Assembly: GCA_043747295.1 (NCBI GenBank)
Contig: JAYTPK010000168.1
Coordinates: forward strand, 1-64,000
Direction: 5' to 3'
Length of the DNA stretch: 64,000 nucleotides
DNA from: JAAFIP01 sp043747295
GTDB lineage: Bacteria; Pseudomonadota; Gammaproteobacteria; Burkholderiales; Burkholderiaceae_C
Shown piece after piece: positions 57,506-64,000 of this stretch (within the stretch, counting starts at the first letter, position 1; each line of letters starts with the position of its first letter). The position numbers and the translations under genes are program-made. The notes below the pieces were generated by a model, which saw nothing but the letters and a program-made list of their open reading frames with translations, was not told the origin of the DNA and searched no databases.

Positions 57506-57814
57506 ATGAACTGTCCAATTTGCGCCAACACCGCCCTAATGATGACGAACCGACAAAATGTAGAGATTGACTATTGCCCGCAATGCCGTGGGGTATGGCT
57601 AGACCGAGGCGAGCTAGACAAGCTGATGGAGCTAGCGGTGGCCCAAGCCAATGTGGCCCCTGTGGCGCAAGCTGCCCCGGCAGGCTCTGTGCGCAGCCCA
57701 GCCACGATGCACAGCAATTACAGCGACCGAGATTTTGAAGACTCTGACTACCGCGTAGCTGGCAACCAATATGGACGACGCAAAAAATCTTGGTTAAACG
57801 AGATTTTTGACTAG
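57506..57814 (+). CDS. zf-TFIIB domain protein
   Basis: A 102-residue protein with a zinc ribbon (C3, C6, C24, C27: CPICAN and YCPQCRGVWLDRGELDKL), an Ala/Gln-rich linker, and a basic tail (YGRRKKSWLNEIFD). Such proteins are common and uncharacterised. The ribosome site AAGGA lies 10 bases upstream of the ATG. It is monocistronic. Confidence 0.88.
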   Translation: MNCPICANTALMMTNRQNVEIDYCPQCRGVWLDRGELDKLMELAVAQANVAPVAQAAPAGSVRSPATMHSNYSDRDFEDSDYRVAGNQYGRRKKSWLNEIFD

Positions 57815-57854
57815 ACTTGCATTAGCAATCTAGCAATGCAGGCGTGCCGAGCAA

Positions 57855-57884
57855 TTAGTTGATCAGCACTTAGTTGATCAGCAC
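57855..57884. repeat. 15-bp perfect tandem duplication at a stop codon
   Basis: TTAGTTGATCAGCAC occurs twice head to tail. The second unit encodes the last codons of the minus-strand lipoprotein (Val-Leu-Ile-Asn-stop); the first is an untranslated duplicate after the stop. The FKBP gene end has the same arrangement. Confidence 0.85.
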
Positions 57885-58367
57885 GATATTGATCTGCGCC
57901 TCTTGGCGGCGATCTTGCAGCGATGTGAGTATGAAAGACACCACCACAGGGCCAGCCGACGGGCCTTGGGCAAGGGTGTTGGCGGCATAGCGTGCGTTGT
58001 TAACTACGGCAGGCGATATGCTTACACCGTTGTAGAAAATAGCGGTGCCCACTGGGGCATCCACAATACGGCCACCCGCCACCACGGTCCAAGCTACTGG
58101 GCCAGATGCCGTAAGTTCAAAGTTGTTACCTACCGGAATATCTACATCTTGCTCCAGGCCCGGCAATAAATTAACGCCAGGAATAGCGTTGCCGTTCACA
58201 CGCAGCGTCATGCTAAAGGCTGCAGGCTGCACCACAATCACAGGCGGTGGCTGCACCACCACGTCGCCAACAATTTCACCTTCTATGTAGCCGCCCCCGC
58301 CGCAACCGGCCAACACTGCGCTAGCGCAGATTAGCAAAGCGCCTACAATTTTAGTAACTACTTTCAT
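57870..58367 (-). CDS. Putative lipoprotein
   Basis: A 165-residue protein from the ATG at 58367, with a signal and lipobox VLAGC, then a Gly run and a Val/Pro linker (VVVQPPPVIVVQP). The mature part is strand-rich (FSMTLRVNGNAIPGVNLLPG, VAWTVVAGGRIVDAP) and may be an Ig-like sandwich. No family was recognised. The frame upstream to 58415 is less likely because GGAGAGCC precedes 58367. Confidence 0.7.
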   Translation of the reverse strand: MKVVTKIVGALLICASAVLAGCGGGGYIEGEIVGDVVVQPPPVIVVQPAAFSMTLRVNGNAIPGVNLLPGLEQDVDIPVGNNFELTASGPVAWTVVAGGRIVDAPVGTAIFYNGVSISPAVVNNARYAANTLAQGPSAGPVVVSFILTSLQDRRQEAQINIVLIN

Positions 58368-58555
58368 AGCATGGCTCTCCCGTAAAATAACTGTACCTAG
58401 GCAGTTGACATACAACCGCCATGACAGGTATTCAGCAACAACGCAGCGCAGCTAGCCGGCGTTGACTGCATGCCTGGCATGCCTACATGCTAGGCACTGT
58501 ATTTACACTCCCTTTACATATCGGTTCAGCCCGTATTTTTAACCTCAGCGCCTTT

Positions 58556-59269
58556 ATGTCTGCACACGAATACTCTCCCGGATTAGTTATTCAAAACTTT
58601 ACTGCGCCATTGCAGTTAGCCCACTTTAAGTTGGCAGCATTTGATATGGACTCCACGCTGATTAACATCGAGTGCGTTGACGAGATAGCCGATGCAGCGG
58701 GTCGTAAAGCAGAAGTTGCGGCCATCACCGAGGCGGCCATGCGCGGCGAGATTACCGACTACAAAGACAGCCTGCGCCGCCGTGTAGCGCTGCTTAAAGG
58801 CGTTCCTGTTAGTGCGATGGAGCAGGTATACACGCAGCGCTTGCAGCTTAACCCTGGCGCACAGGTGTTGACGCAAGCTTTTAAAGCTGCGGGCATGAAG
58901 CTGCTTTTAGTGTCGGGTGGTTTCACGTTTTTTACGGATCGTATTCGTGATCGATTGCAGATCGACTGGGCGCGCTCTAACGTGCTGGAGATAGCCGATG
59001 GCCTACTGACAGGCCGCATGGTAGACCAGCCTTGGGGTGATATTTGTGACGGCGAACAAAAGCGCCTGACGCTGCTTCAGACATGCGCTGCCATGGGCAT
59101 TGATGCATCGCAAACCATCGCAGTGGGTGATGGCGCAAACGATTTGCCCATGATGGGTGCGGCAGGTTTGTCAGTAGCCTTTCACGCTAAACCTGCAGTG
59201 CGTGCCAAAGCGATGGTGTCTATCAACACGGGTGGTTTAGACCGTGTTTTAGGGCTATTTACCAGCTAA
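58556..59269 (+). CDS. serB: Phosphoserine phosphatase
   Basis: SerB hydrolyses phosphoserine in serine synthesis. The 237-residue HAD protein has the nucleophile motif FDMDSTLINIECVDEIAD, LLLVSGGFTFF (motif II), and VGDGANDLPMMGAAG (motif III). It lacks the N-terminal ACT-like domain of the longer E. coli form. The C-terminal bases (gggctatttaccagctaa) align with the tail of a dispersed repeat, which therefore supplies the last residues (Gly-Leu-Phe-Thr-Ser) and the stop. Confidence 0.93.
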   Translation: MSAHEYSPGLVIQNFTAPLQLAHFKLAAFDMDSTLINIECVDEIADAAGRKAEVAAITEAAMRGEITDYKDSLRRRVALLKGVPVSAMEQVYTQRLQLNPGAQVLTQAFKAAGMKLLLVSGGFTFFTDRIRDRLQIDWARSNVLEIADGLLTGRMVDQPWGDICDGEQKRLTLLQTCAAMGIDASQTIAVGDGANDLPMMGAAGLSVAFHAKPAVRAKAMVSINTGGLDRVLGLFTS

Positions 59270-59320
59270 ATCAGCCTGTAGTCCAAGTATTTATTACTTA
59301 TATAGCTATTAAATTGATAG
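59245..59320 (-). repeat. Dispersed repeat, copy 10 (overlaps the serB 3' end)
   Basis: Read on the minus strand: ctatcaatttaatagctat, then ataagtaataaa, tacttggactac and the tail aggctgatttagctggtaaa. The tail covers the last codons and TAA stop of serB. The other end lies 7 bases from the stop of the convergent amidohydrolase. Confidence 0.8.
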
Positions 59321-59327
59321 TGAAGCA

Positions 59328-60188
59328 TTACAAACCTAGCAACCTTACCGCGTTGCCTTTCAATATTCCCGGCATCACTTCAGGCTTAAACCCAGCTTCT
59401 TCAAAGTCTTTCATCCAACGCTCAGGCGTGATCAGCGGGAAGTCGCTGCCGAACAGCACCCGGTCTTTAAGCAGCGTGTTGGCGTAGTGCACCAGTTGCT
59501 TAGGAAAATACTTGGGGCTCCAGCCGCTCAGGTCAATCCACACATTGGGCTTGTGCGTTGCTACCGATAAAGCCTCGTCTTGCCACGGAAAACTCGGGTG
59601 CGCCATCACAATTTGCATGTCTGGAAAGCTAATCGCTACGTCGTCCAAATGCATGGGGTTGCTGTACTCTAGCCGCAGCCCACCACCACAGCGCATGCCG
59701 CTGCCAATGCCGCTGTGTCCAGTGTGAAAAATCGCTGGCAGTTTGTAGGCGTTGATCACCTCGTAGATCGGCCAAGCCATTTTGTCGTAGGGATGGTAGC
59801 CCTGTACAGTGGGGTGAAACTTAAAGCCCTTCACGCCCTCTTGCGTAATCAAGCGCTCAGCCTCGCGTGCGCCTAGCTTGCCTTTGTGCGGGTCAATGCT
59901 GCCAAAGGCCATCATCATGTCGCTGTTCTCGCGCGCGGCCTGGGCTATTTCTTCGTTGGGTATGCGGCGACGGCCCATCTGCGCTTCGGCATCGACGGTA
60001 AACATCACTAGGCCGATTTTGCGTTCGCGATAATAGGCAATCGTCTCGGCAATGGTCGGGCGGCGGGCGTTTTTAAAGTACTTGTCGGCTGCGCGGTCAT
60101 ATTCTTCGCCATAGGCATCAAAAGGGTTCCAGCAGCTCACCTCGGCGTGGGTGTGGATGTCGATAGCGATCAGGTCTTGGTGGTTCAT
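59328..60188 (-). CDS. Amidohydrolase family protein (metal-dependent TIM barrel)
   Basis: 286 residues with the first metal site DIHTHAE (H12, H14), a lysine-containing strand VKGFKFHPTVQGYHPYD, HTGHSG, QIVMAHPSFPW, and FGSDFPLITPE near the C-terminus. This is the ACMSD/gamma-resorcylate-decarboxylase-like subgroup, which includes hydrolases and decarboxylases for aromatic acids. It is divergent from a feruloyl-CoA cluster, suggesting a role in aromatic breakdown. Whether it decarboxylates or hydrolyses is not decided by sequence. Confidence 0.85.
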   Translation of the reverse strand: MNHQDLIAIDIHTHAEVSCWNPFDAYGEEYDRAADKYFKNARRPTIAETIAYYRERKIGLVMFTVDAEAQMGRRRIPNEEIAQAARENSDMMMAFGSIDPHKGKLGAREAERLITQEGVKGFKFHPTVQGYHPYDKMAWPIYEVINAYKLPAIFHTGHSGIGSGMRCGGGLRLEYSNPMHLDDVAISFPDMQIVMAHPSFPWQDEALSVATHKPNVWIDLSGWSPKYFPKQLVHYANTLLKDRVLFGSDFPLITPERWMKDFEEAGFKPEVMPGILKGNAVRLLGL

Positions 60189-60277
60189 GGCAGCAGGCGT
60201 TTAATAAAGCTAAAAAGTATTGCGTAACAAATCTTCAGGTTCAGGGGTAACTACGGATGAGCATTTGCTAAGTTTCG

Positions 60278-60289
60278 ACTAAATTTAGT
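60278..60289. promoter_or_regulatory. 12-bp palindrome in the divergent promoter
   Basis: ACTAAATTTAGT is a perfect palindrome midway between the divergent amidohydrolase and crotonase genes (60189-60324). MarR-type regulators of hydroxycinnamate genes bind sites of this style; no such regulator is in the window. Confidence 0.4.
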
Positions 60290-60324
60290 TATTCAATATA
60301 ACCTATATCAGTGATTTTCGCCAC

Positions 60325-61119
60325 ATGACTTTACCCACTACCGAAGCTAACACCCAAGATATTTCTGTCGACCAACAAGGCGCTGTCGCCATCATCACGC
60401 TGCGCCGTGCGCAAAAGCGCAATGCATTGAACGACGCGCTGGTGCTAGGCCTAGAGTACGCCTTTACGCACCTTGCTGCAGGTACACGCGCAGCAGTGAT
60501 TGTGGGCGATGGCGACCATTTTTGTGCAGGCCTGGATTTAAGCGAGCTGCAAGAGCGCGGCACTATCGAAGGGCTGCACCACTCACGCATGTGGCACCGC
60601 GCTTTTAACGCCATAGAAAAAGGCTCAGTGCCTGTCGTAGCTGCACTGCACGGCGCAGTGGTAGGCGGCGGTATGGAGCTGGCCAGCAGCTGCCATATTC
60701 GCGTGGCCGATGAGACAGCGTTCTTTGCTTTTCCAGAGGGTACGCGCGGTATTTTTGTAGGTGGCGGCGGTTCAGTGCGCGCACCTAAGCTGATTGGCGA
60801 ACACCGCATGCTGGACATGATGCTGACTGGCCGTGTGTACAAAGCTGCTGAGGCTGTGCCCGTGGGCTTTGCGCAATATCTGGTGCCCACTGGCACTGCC
60901 AAGGCCAAAGCGATTGAATTGGCGCAAAAAATTGCCACCAACGCGCCTATGACCAACTACGCCCTGATGCACGCCCTGCCGCGCATTGCCGAGCAAACGG
61001 CAGACCACGGTTTTTTTACTGAGGCACTAATGGCGTCGATCACCGAGACTGCGCCTGAGGCGCAGCAACGTGTGAAGGACTTTTTAGAAGGCCGCGCGGC
61101 TAAGGTAAAGGCGGGTTAA
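60325..61119 (+). CDS. Crotonase/enoyl-CoA hydratase family protein
   Basis: 264 residues of the crotonase fold, with the oxyanion-hole motifs HFCAGLDLSEL and HGAVVGGGMELASSC. Placed 108 bases before feruloyl-CoA synthase, it is a good candidate for the hydratase or hydratase-lyase acting on the CoA ester. It is, however, not the typical Ech (vanillin-forming) sequence, having PEGTRGIFVGGGGSVRAPKL near 145. Its start is ATG at 60325. Confidence 0.85.
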   Translation: MTLPTTEANTQDISVDQQGAVAIITLRRAQKRNALNDALVLGLEYAFTHLAAGTRAAVIVGDGDHFCAGLDLSELQERGTIEGLHHSRMWHRAFNAIEKGSVPVVAALHGAVVGGGMELASSCHIRVADETAFFAFPEGTRGIFVGGGGSVRAPKLIGEHRMLDMMLTGRVYKAAEAVPVGFAQYLVPTGTAKAKAIELAQKIATNAPMTNYALMHALPRIAEQTADHGFFTEALMASITETAPEAQQRVKDFLEGRAAKVKAG

Positions 61120-61165
61120 GACGGGTTAAGGCAAAGCTTATCTAAGGGCGAAGAACTGATACCGG

Positions 61166-61213
61166 ACGCGAAGGGCGCGAAGGTTGCGAAGGTTGCGCGA
61201 AGGACGCTAAAGG
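61166..61213. repeat. Short tandem repeat (about 9 bp, five units)
   Basis: ACGCGAAGG, GCGCGAAGG, TTGCGAAGG, TTGCGCGAAGG and ACGCTAAAGG follow one another just before the feruloyl-CoA synthase gene. The last AAAGGA may serve as its ribosome site, so unit number could alter the leader of this gene. Confidence 0.65.
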
Positions 61214-61227
61214 AATACCAAATTTTT

Positions 61228-63084
61228 ATGAGTGACATACCTGTTTATCGCGACTTTACTTTTGGCGTGACTCGCGCAGTGAAAACTGAGCGCGGAGGAA
61301 ACACTTATTTGTCAGCCGAGCAGGCTTTGCAGGCTTATCCAGAACGCCTCACTGATCGCCTGCAGCACTGGGCGCACACCGCGCCTGAGCGCACTTGGAT
61401 GGCGCGGCGCGATAGCACGGGCGTTTGGGTAAAAATCAGTTATGCCCAAGCTTGGGACAAAGCGCAGCGCATAGGCCAAGCCCTGCTTAATCGCGGGTTG
61501 GGCGTCGATAAACCCGTGGCCATCTTGAGCGAAAACAGCCTAGAACATGCCCTGTTGGCCATTGGCTGCATGACCGTGGGCGTGCCGTATTGCAGCGTAT
61601 CCACTGCCTACAGCTTAATGAGCCAAGACTATGAAAAGCTGCGCCATGTACTGAGCACCATCACCCCGGGTTTGGTGTACGCCAGCGATTGGGCGCGCTA
61701 CGGCAAAGCTATTGACGCTGTGCTGGGTGCTGACGTGGAAGTTGCTACAAATACCATAGCTACCCGAGCAATAAATACGTGGACTACCACCCTATTTGAT
61801 GCACTTTTAAGCACAAATACCACGCCCGCAGTCGCAGAGGCCATGCAGGCCACTGGCGGCGACACGATAGTGAAGTTTTTGTTCACCAGCGGCTCTACCA
61901 AGCTGCCCAAAGGCGTGGTCAACACCCAGCGCATGATTTGCGCTAACCAGCAGCAGATGGCGCAGTCCAAACCCAGCGTGTTTGACATTCCGCCCGTGCT
62001 GGTGGACTGGCCGCCCTGGAACCACACCTTCGGCGGCAACCATGATTTCAACCTCGTGCTGTTCCATGGCGGCACGCTGTACATCAACGACGGCAAGCCC
62101 ACGCCAGCTTTGATTGGCGAGACCATTCGCAACCTCACCGAGATTGCGCCCACGGTGTATTACGACGTACCGATTGGCTTTGAATATCTCGCCAACGCGA
62201 TGAAGACTAACGCCGCGCTACGTAAAAATTTACTCTCCAACCTGCGCATGTTTTTCTACGCGGGCGCAGCGCTGGCGCAGCCTATTTGGGACTCGCTGTA
62301 TGAAACCCAAGAAAAAGAGCTGGGCTACCGCATTCCCATGACCACTGGCCTGGGCATGACCGAGAGCGCGCCGTTTGGCTTGTTTGTTACCAACACGCAA
62401 GTCAAGGCGGGCGACCTGGGCCTGCCCACGCCGGGCCTGGAGCTCAAGCTAGTGCCCAGTGGCGACAAATTGGAGGTGCGCTACCGTGGCCCTAACGTCA
62501 CGCCCGGCTACTGGAAAAACGAAGCCGCAACCCAAGAAAGTTTTGACGAAGAAGGCTTTTTTTGCACTGGCGATGCGGTCAAATGGATTGACGAGGCGGA
62601 CATTCACCAAGGCCTGAAATTTGATGGCCGCATAGCTGAAGACTTTAAGCTGTCCACCGGCACCTTCGTCAGCGTAGGGCCGCTGCGCGCCAAGGTCATT
62701 GCCGCTGGTGCGCCGCTGATTCAAGATGTGGTGATTACTGGGCTGAATGAAAAAGAAGTCGGCGCGCTGATTATCTTAGCGCTAGGCCCCGCTAAAAAGT
62801 TTGCTGGCTTACCTGACAGCGCCACGATGAAACAAGTGGCTGAGCACGCCTGTATCCAACAAGCCATGGCAAACATGCTGACCACATTAGCCACTACTGC
62901 CACAGGTTCATCCAGCCGCATTGCCCGCGCGGTGGTACTGACCGAGCCACCCCAGATCGACAAAGGTGAGATCACCGACAAAGGCAGCATCAACCAGCGC
63001 GCTGTGCTGACTGCTCGCGCTGCCTTGGTGCAAGCGCTGTATGCGGATACTGCGCCTCATTTGATCAAGCCTTCCCATGCTTGA
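61228..63084 (+). CDS. Feruloyl-CoA synthase with a repeat-derived segment
   Basis: This ANL-superfamily ligase activates ferulate or related hydroxycinnamates with ATP and CoA. The 618-residue protein shows the adenylation motifs FLFTSGSTKLPKGV, TTGLGMTESAP, YRGPNVTPGYWKNE and FKLSTGTFVSVGPLR. The usual Gly after SGST is Lys here (STKLPKG), also seen in some Fcs proteins. A dispersed repeat copy (61745-61815) encodes ATNTIATRAINTWTT and part of the following helix in a weakly conserved stretch before the P-loop. The gene is followed by a TctC gene. Confidence 0.9.
   Translation: MSDIPVYRDFTFGVTRAVKTERGGNTYLSAEQALQAYPERLTDRLQHWAHTAPERTWMARRDSTGVWVKISYAQAWDKAQRIGQALLNRGLGVDKPVAILSENSLEHALLAIGCMTVGVPYCSVSTAYSLMSQDYEKLRHVLSTITPGLVYASDWARYGKAIDAVLGADVEVATNTIATRAINTWTTTLFDALLSTNTTPAVAEAMQATGGDTIVKFLFTSGSTKLPKGVVNTQRMICANQQQMAQSKPSVFDIPPVLVDWPPWNHTFGGNHDFNLVLFHGGTLYINDGKPTPALIGETIRNLTEIAPTVYYDVPIGFEYLANAMKTNAALRKNLLSNLRMFFYAGAALAQPIWDSLYETQEKELGYRIPMTTGLGMTESAPFGLFVTNTQVKAGDLGLPTPGLELKLVPSGDKLEVRYRGPNVTPGYWKNEAATQESFDEEGFFCTGDAVKWIDEADIHQGLKFDGRIAEDFKLSTGTFVSVGPLRAKVIAAGAPLIQDVVITGLNEKEVGALIILALGPAKKFAGLPDSATMKQVAEHACIQQAMANMLTTLATTATGSSSRIARAVVLTEPPQIDKGEITDKGSINQRAVLTARAALVQALYADTAPHLIKPSHA
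61745..61815 (+). repeat. Dispersed repeat, copy 11 (inside feruloyl-CoA synthase)
   Basis: ctacaaataccatagct, then acccgagcaataaa, tacgtggactac, and the tail accctatttgatgcactttt. It is translated in the same forward phase as the trmB copy (IA..A.NTWTT), with CGA where intergenic copies have TAA. Confidence 0.8.
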
Positions 63085-63179
63085 GCAACACCATTAACAA
63101 ATACCACTCGCATCAACCTTGAGAGCTTTCTTAACACACCGCGTTCCATTGTCATCATCACTTTTACAGGAGACTCGCT

Positions 63180-64000
63180 ATGTCTAATCGCCGTCAATTT
63201 ATCCAATCCAGCGCCGCTGCTGCCACGCTGGGCCTGGGCGCACTGCCCACATTCGCACAAACCCGCCCTGAGCTGCTGCGCATCATTGTGGGCTTTCCAC
63301 CCGGCGGGACGACCGACGCTTTTGCGCGACGCGTGGGCGAGAAGCTGCGCGGTGTCTATGCCAACAACGTCGTCATCGACAACAAGCCCGGTGCAGGTGG
63401 CCAGGTAGGCGTGTTGACCCTTAAAGCCGCACCAGCTGATGGCGCCACCATGCTGTACACCCCTGCGTCCATGCTCACTATTTACCCGCACTCGTACAGC
63501 AAGCTGGGCTACAAACAAGACGATGTCGCGCCCATCAGTATCGGCCACTCCACTGACCATGCATTTGCCGTGGGCCCAGCAGTGCCTGAGTCTGTCACCA
63601 ACATCAAACTATTTATCGAATGGGCCAAACAAAACCCCGGCAAAGCCAGCATTGGCAACCCCGGCGCAGGCTCTATGCCGCATTTGCTAGCGGGCCGTTT
63701 GGCCAGCATTGCTAATTTCCAAATTACCAACGTTCCATTTGCAGGGTCTGGCCCAGGTGTACCTCAGGTGTTAGGCGGCCAGATTGCAGGCATGTCGTCT
63801 CCACTGGGCGACTGGATGCAGCACATCAAAACGGGCCGCGCCCGCCTGCTGGCCACCTCGGGGCCAATACGTTCCACTTTCACGCCCGATGTTCCCACCT
63901 ACAAAGAGCAAGGCTTTGACGAGCTGGTAGTACGCGAATGGTTTGGTTTTTTTATGCCAGCAGGCGCCAGCCAAGCTGTCAAAGACCGCGCCTCTACATT
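63180..64000 (+). CDS. Tripartite tricarboxylate transporter binding protein (5' part)
   Basis: A TctC/Bug receptor cut by the window edge after 273 codons. It has a Tat-type signal (SNRRQFIQSS, cleavage near TFAQ), then LRIIVGFPPGGTTDAFARR and DNKPGAGGQVGVLTLKA. The gene begins 95 bases after feruloyl-CoA synthase with the ribosome site AGGAG. It is presumably a receptor for an aromatic or related carboxylate. Confidence 0.9.
   Translation, partial: MSNRRQFIQSSAAAATLGLGALPTFAQTRPELLRIIVGFPPGGTTDAFARRVGEKLRGVYANNVVIDNKPGAGGQVGVLTLKAAPADGATMLYTPASMLTIYPHSYSKLGYKQDDVAPISIGHSTDHAFAVGPAVPESVTNIKLFIEWAKQNPGKASIGNPGAGSMPHLLAGRLASIANFQITNVPFAGSGPGVPQVLGGQIAGMSSPLGDWMQHIKTGRARLLATSGPIRSTFTPDVPTYKEQGFDELVVREWFGFFMPAGASQAVKDRAST

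Noticed and set aside
1..64000. tRNA, rRNA, CRISPR, prophage or complete IS element
   Set aside because: Scanning by eye found no cloverleaf with CCA-type arms, no regularly spaced repeats, and no transposase or phage structural genes. A covariance-model search would be needed to exclude small RNAs.

Overview
The window looks like a chromosomal segment of a betaproteobacterium, most likely Burkholderiales/Comamonadaceae (Rhodoferax/Polaromonas/Limnohabitans type). This is inferred from protein family content (orphan TctC-type binding proteins, feruloyl-CoA synthase next to a crotonase, VF530, a DUF6502 plus lipoprotein pair, a LysR plus two pirins), from gene style and from moderate GC. No rRNA, tRNA, CRISPR array, prophage or complete insertion sequence was recognised.

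Layout. 1-710: 5' part of a type VI secretion baseplate gene (tssK, minus strand, cut by the window edge). 920-1195: a VF530 protein. 1353-7112: a polyamine-type ABC transporter operon ending in a creatininase-family hydrolase and an Asp/Glu/hydantoin racemase-like protein that lacks the second catalytic Cys. 7231-13648: envelope lipoproteins, a DUF6502 gene with an operator-like palindrome over its promoter, DUF1993, an orphan galactitol-type PTS IIC permease and an FKBP. 13741-16461: a ferredoxin-reductase plus a cytochrome b/ethylbenzene-dehydrogenase-like fusion. 16678-17823: a Liv-type binding protein. 17955-21470: a flavodoxin/DUF2798/two-pirin operon divergent from a LysR gene. 21526-24267: an extracellular nuclease lipoprotein with a Pho-box-like promoter. 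24346-27364: cydAB behind a GbsR/MarR regulator. 27950-37649: FAD oxidoreductase, gluQ, a secreted DUF11 protein, trmB, a sterol-desaturase family protein, an HNH protein and alaS. 37716-50612: an 11-gene minus-strand catabolic run (uronate dehydrogenase, SMP-30 lactonase, IlvD/Edd dehydratase, FadR-type regulator, RraA-like protein, TctC, CUT1 sugar ABC transporter, GH31 glucosidase). 50805-55618: ispF, ispD and mfd. 55667-56316: a vapB gene with a vapC broken by one stop codon. 56420-59269: nhaR-like gene, zf-TFIIB protein, lipoprotein, serB. 59328-64000: an amidohydrolase divergent from a crotonase / feruloyl-CoA synthase / TctC cluster (hydroxycinnamate use).

The most unusual signal is a dispersed repeat of about 45-100 bp with twelve copies here. 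Seven lie between genes or at gene ends. In two of these the repeat supplies a neighbouring gene's last codons and stop (ispF, serB). Five lie inside reading frames (gluQ, trmB, feruloyl-CoA synthase, the tctC signal peptide and, degenerate, the SMP-30 gene). Clear coding copies in the same orientation use the same reading phase and carry sense codons where most intergenic copies have stops. This resembles protein-embedded palindromic elements such as those of Rickettsia, but in a different lineage.
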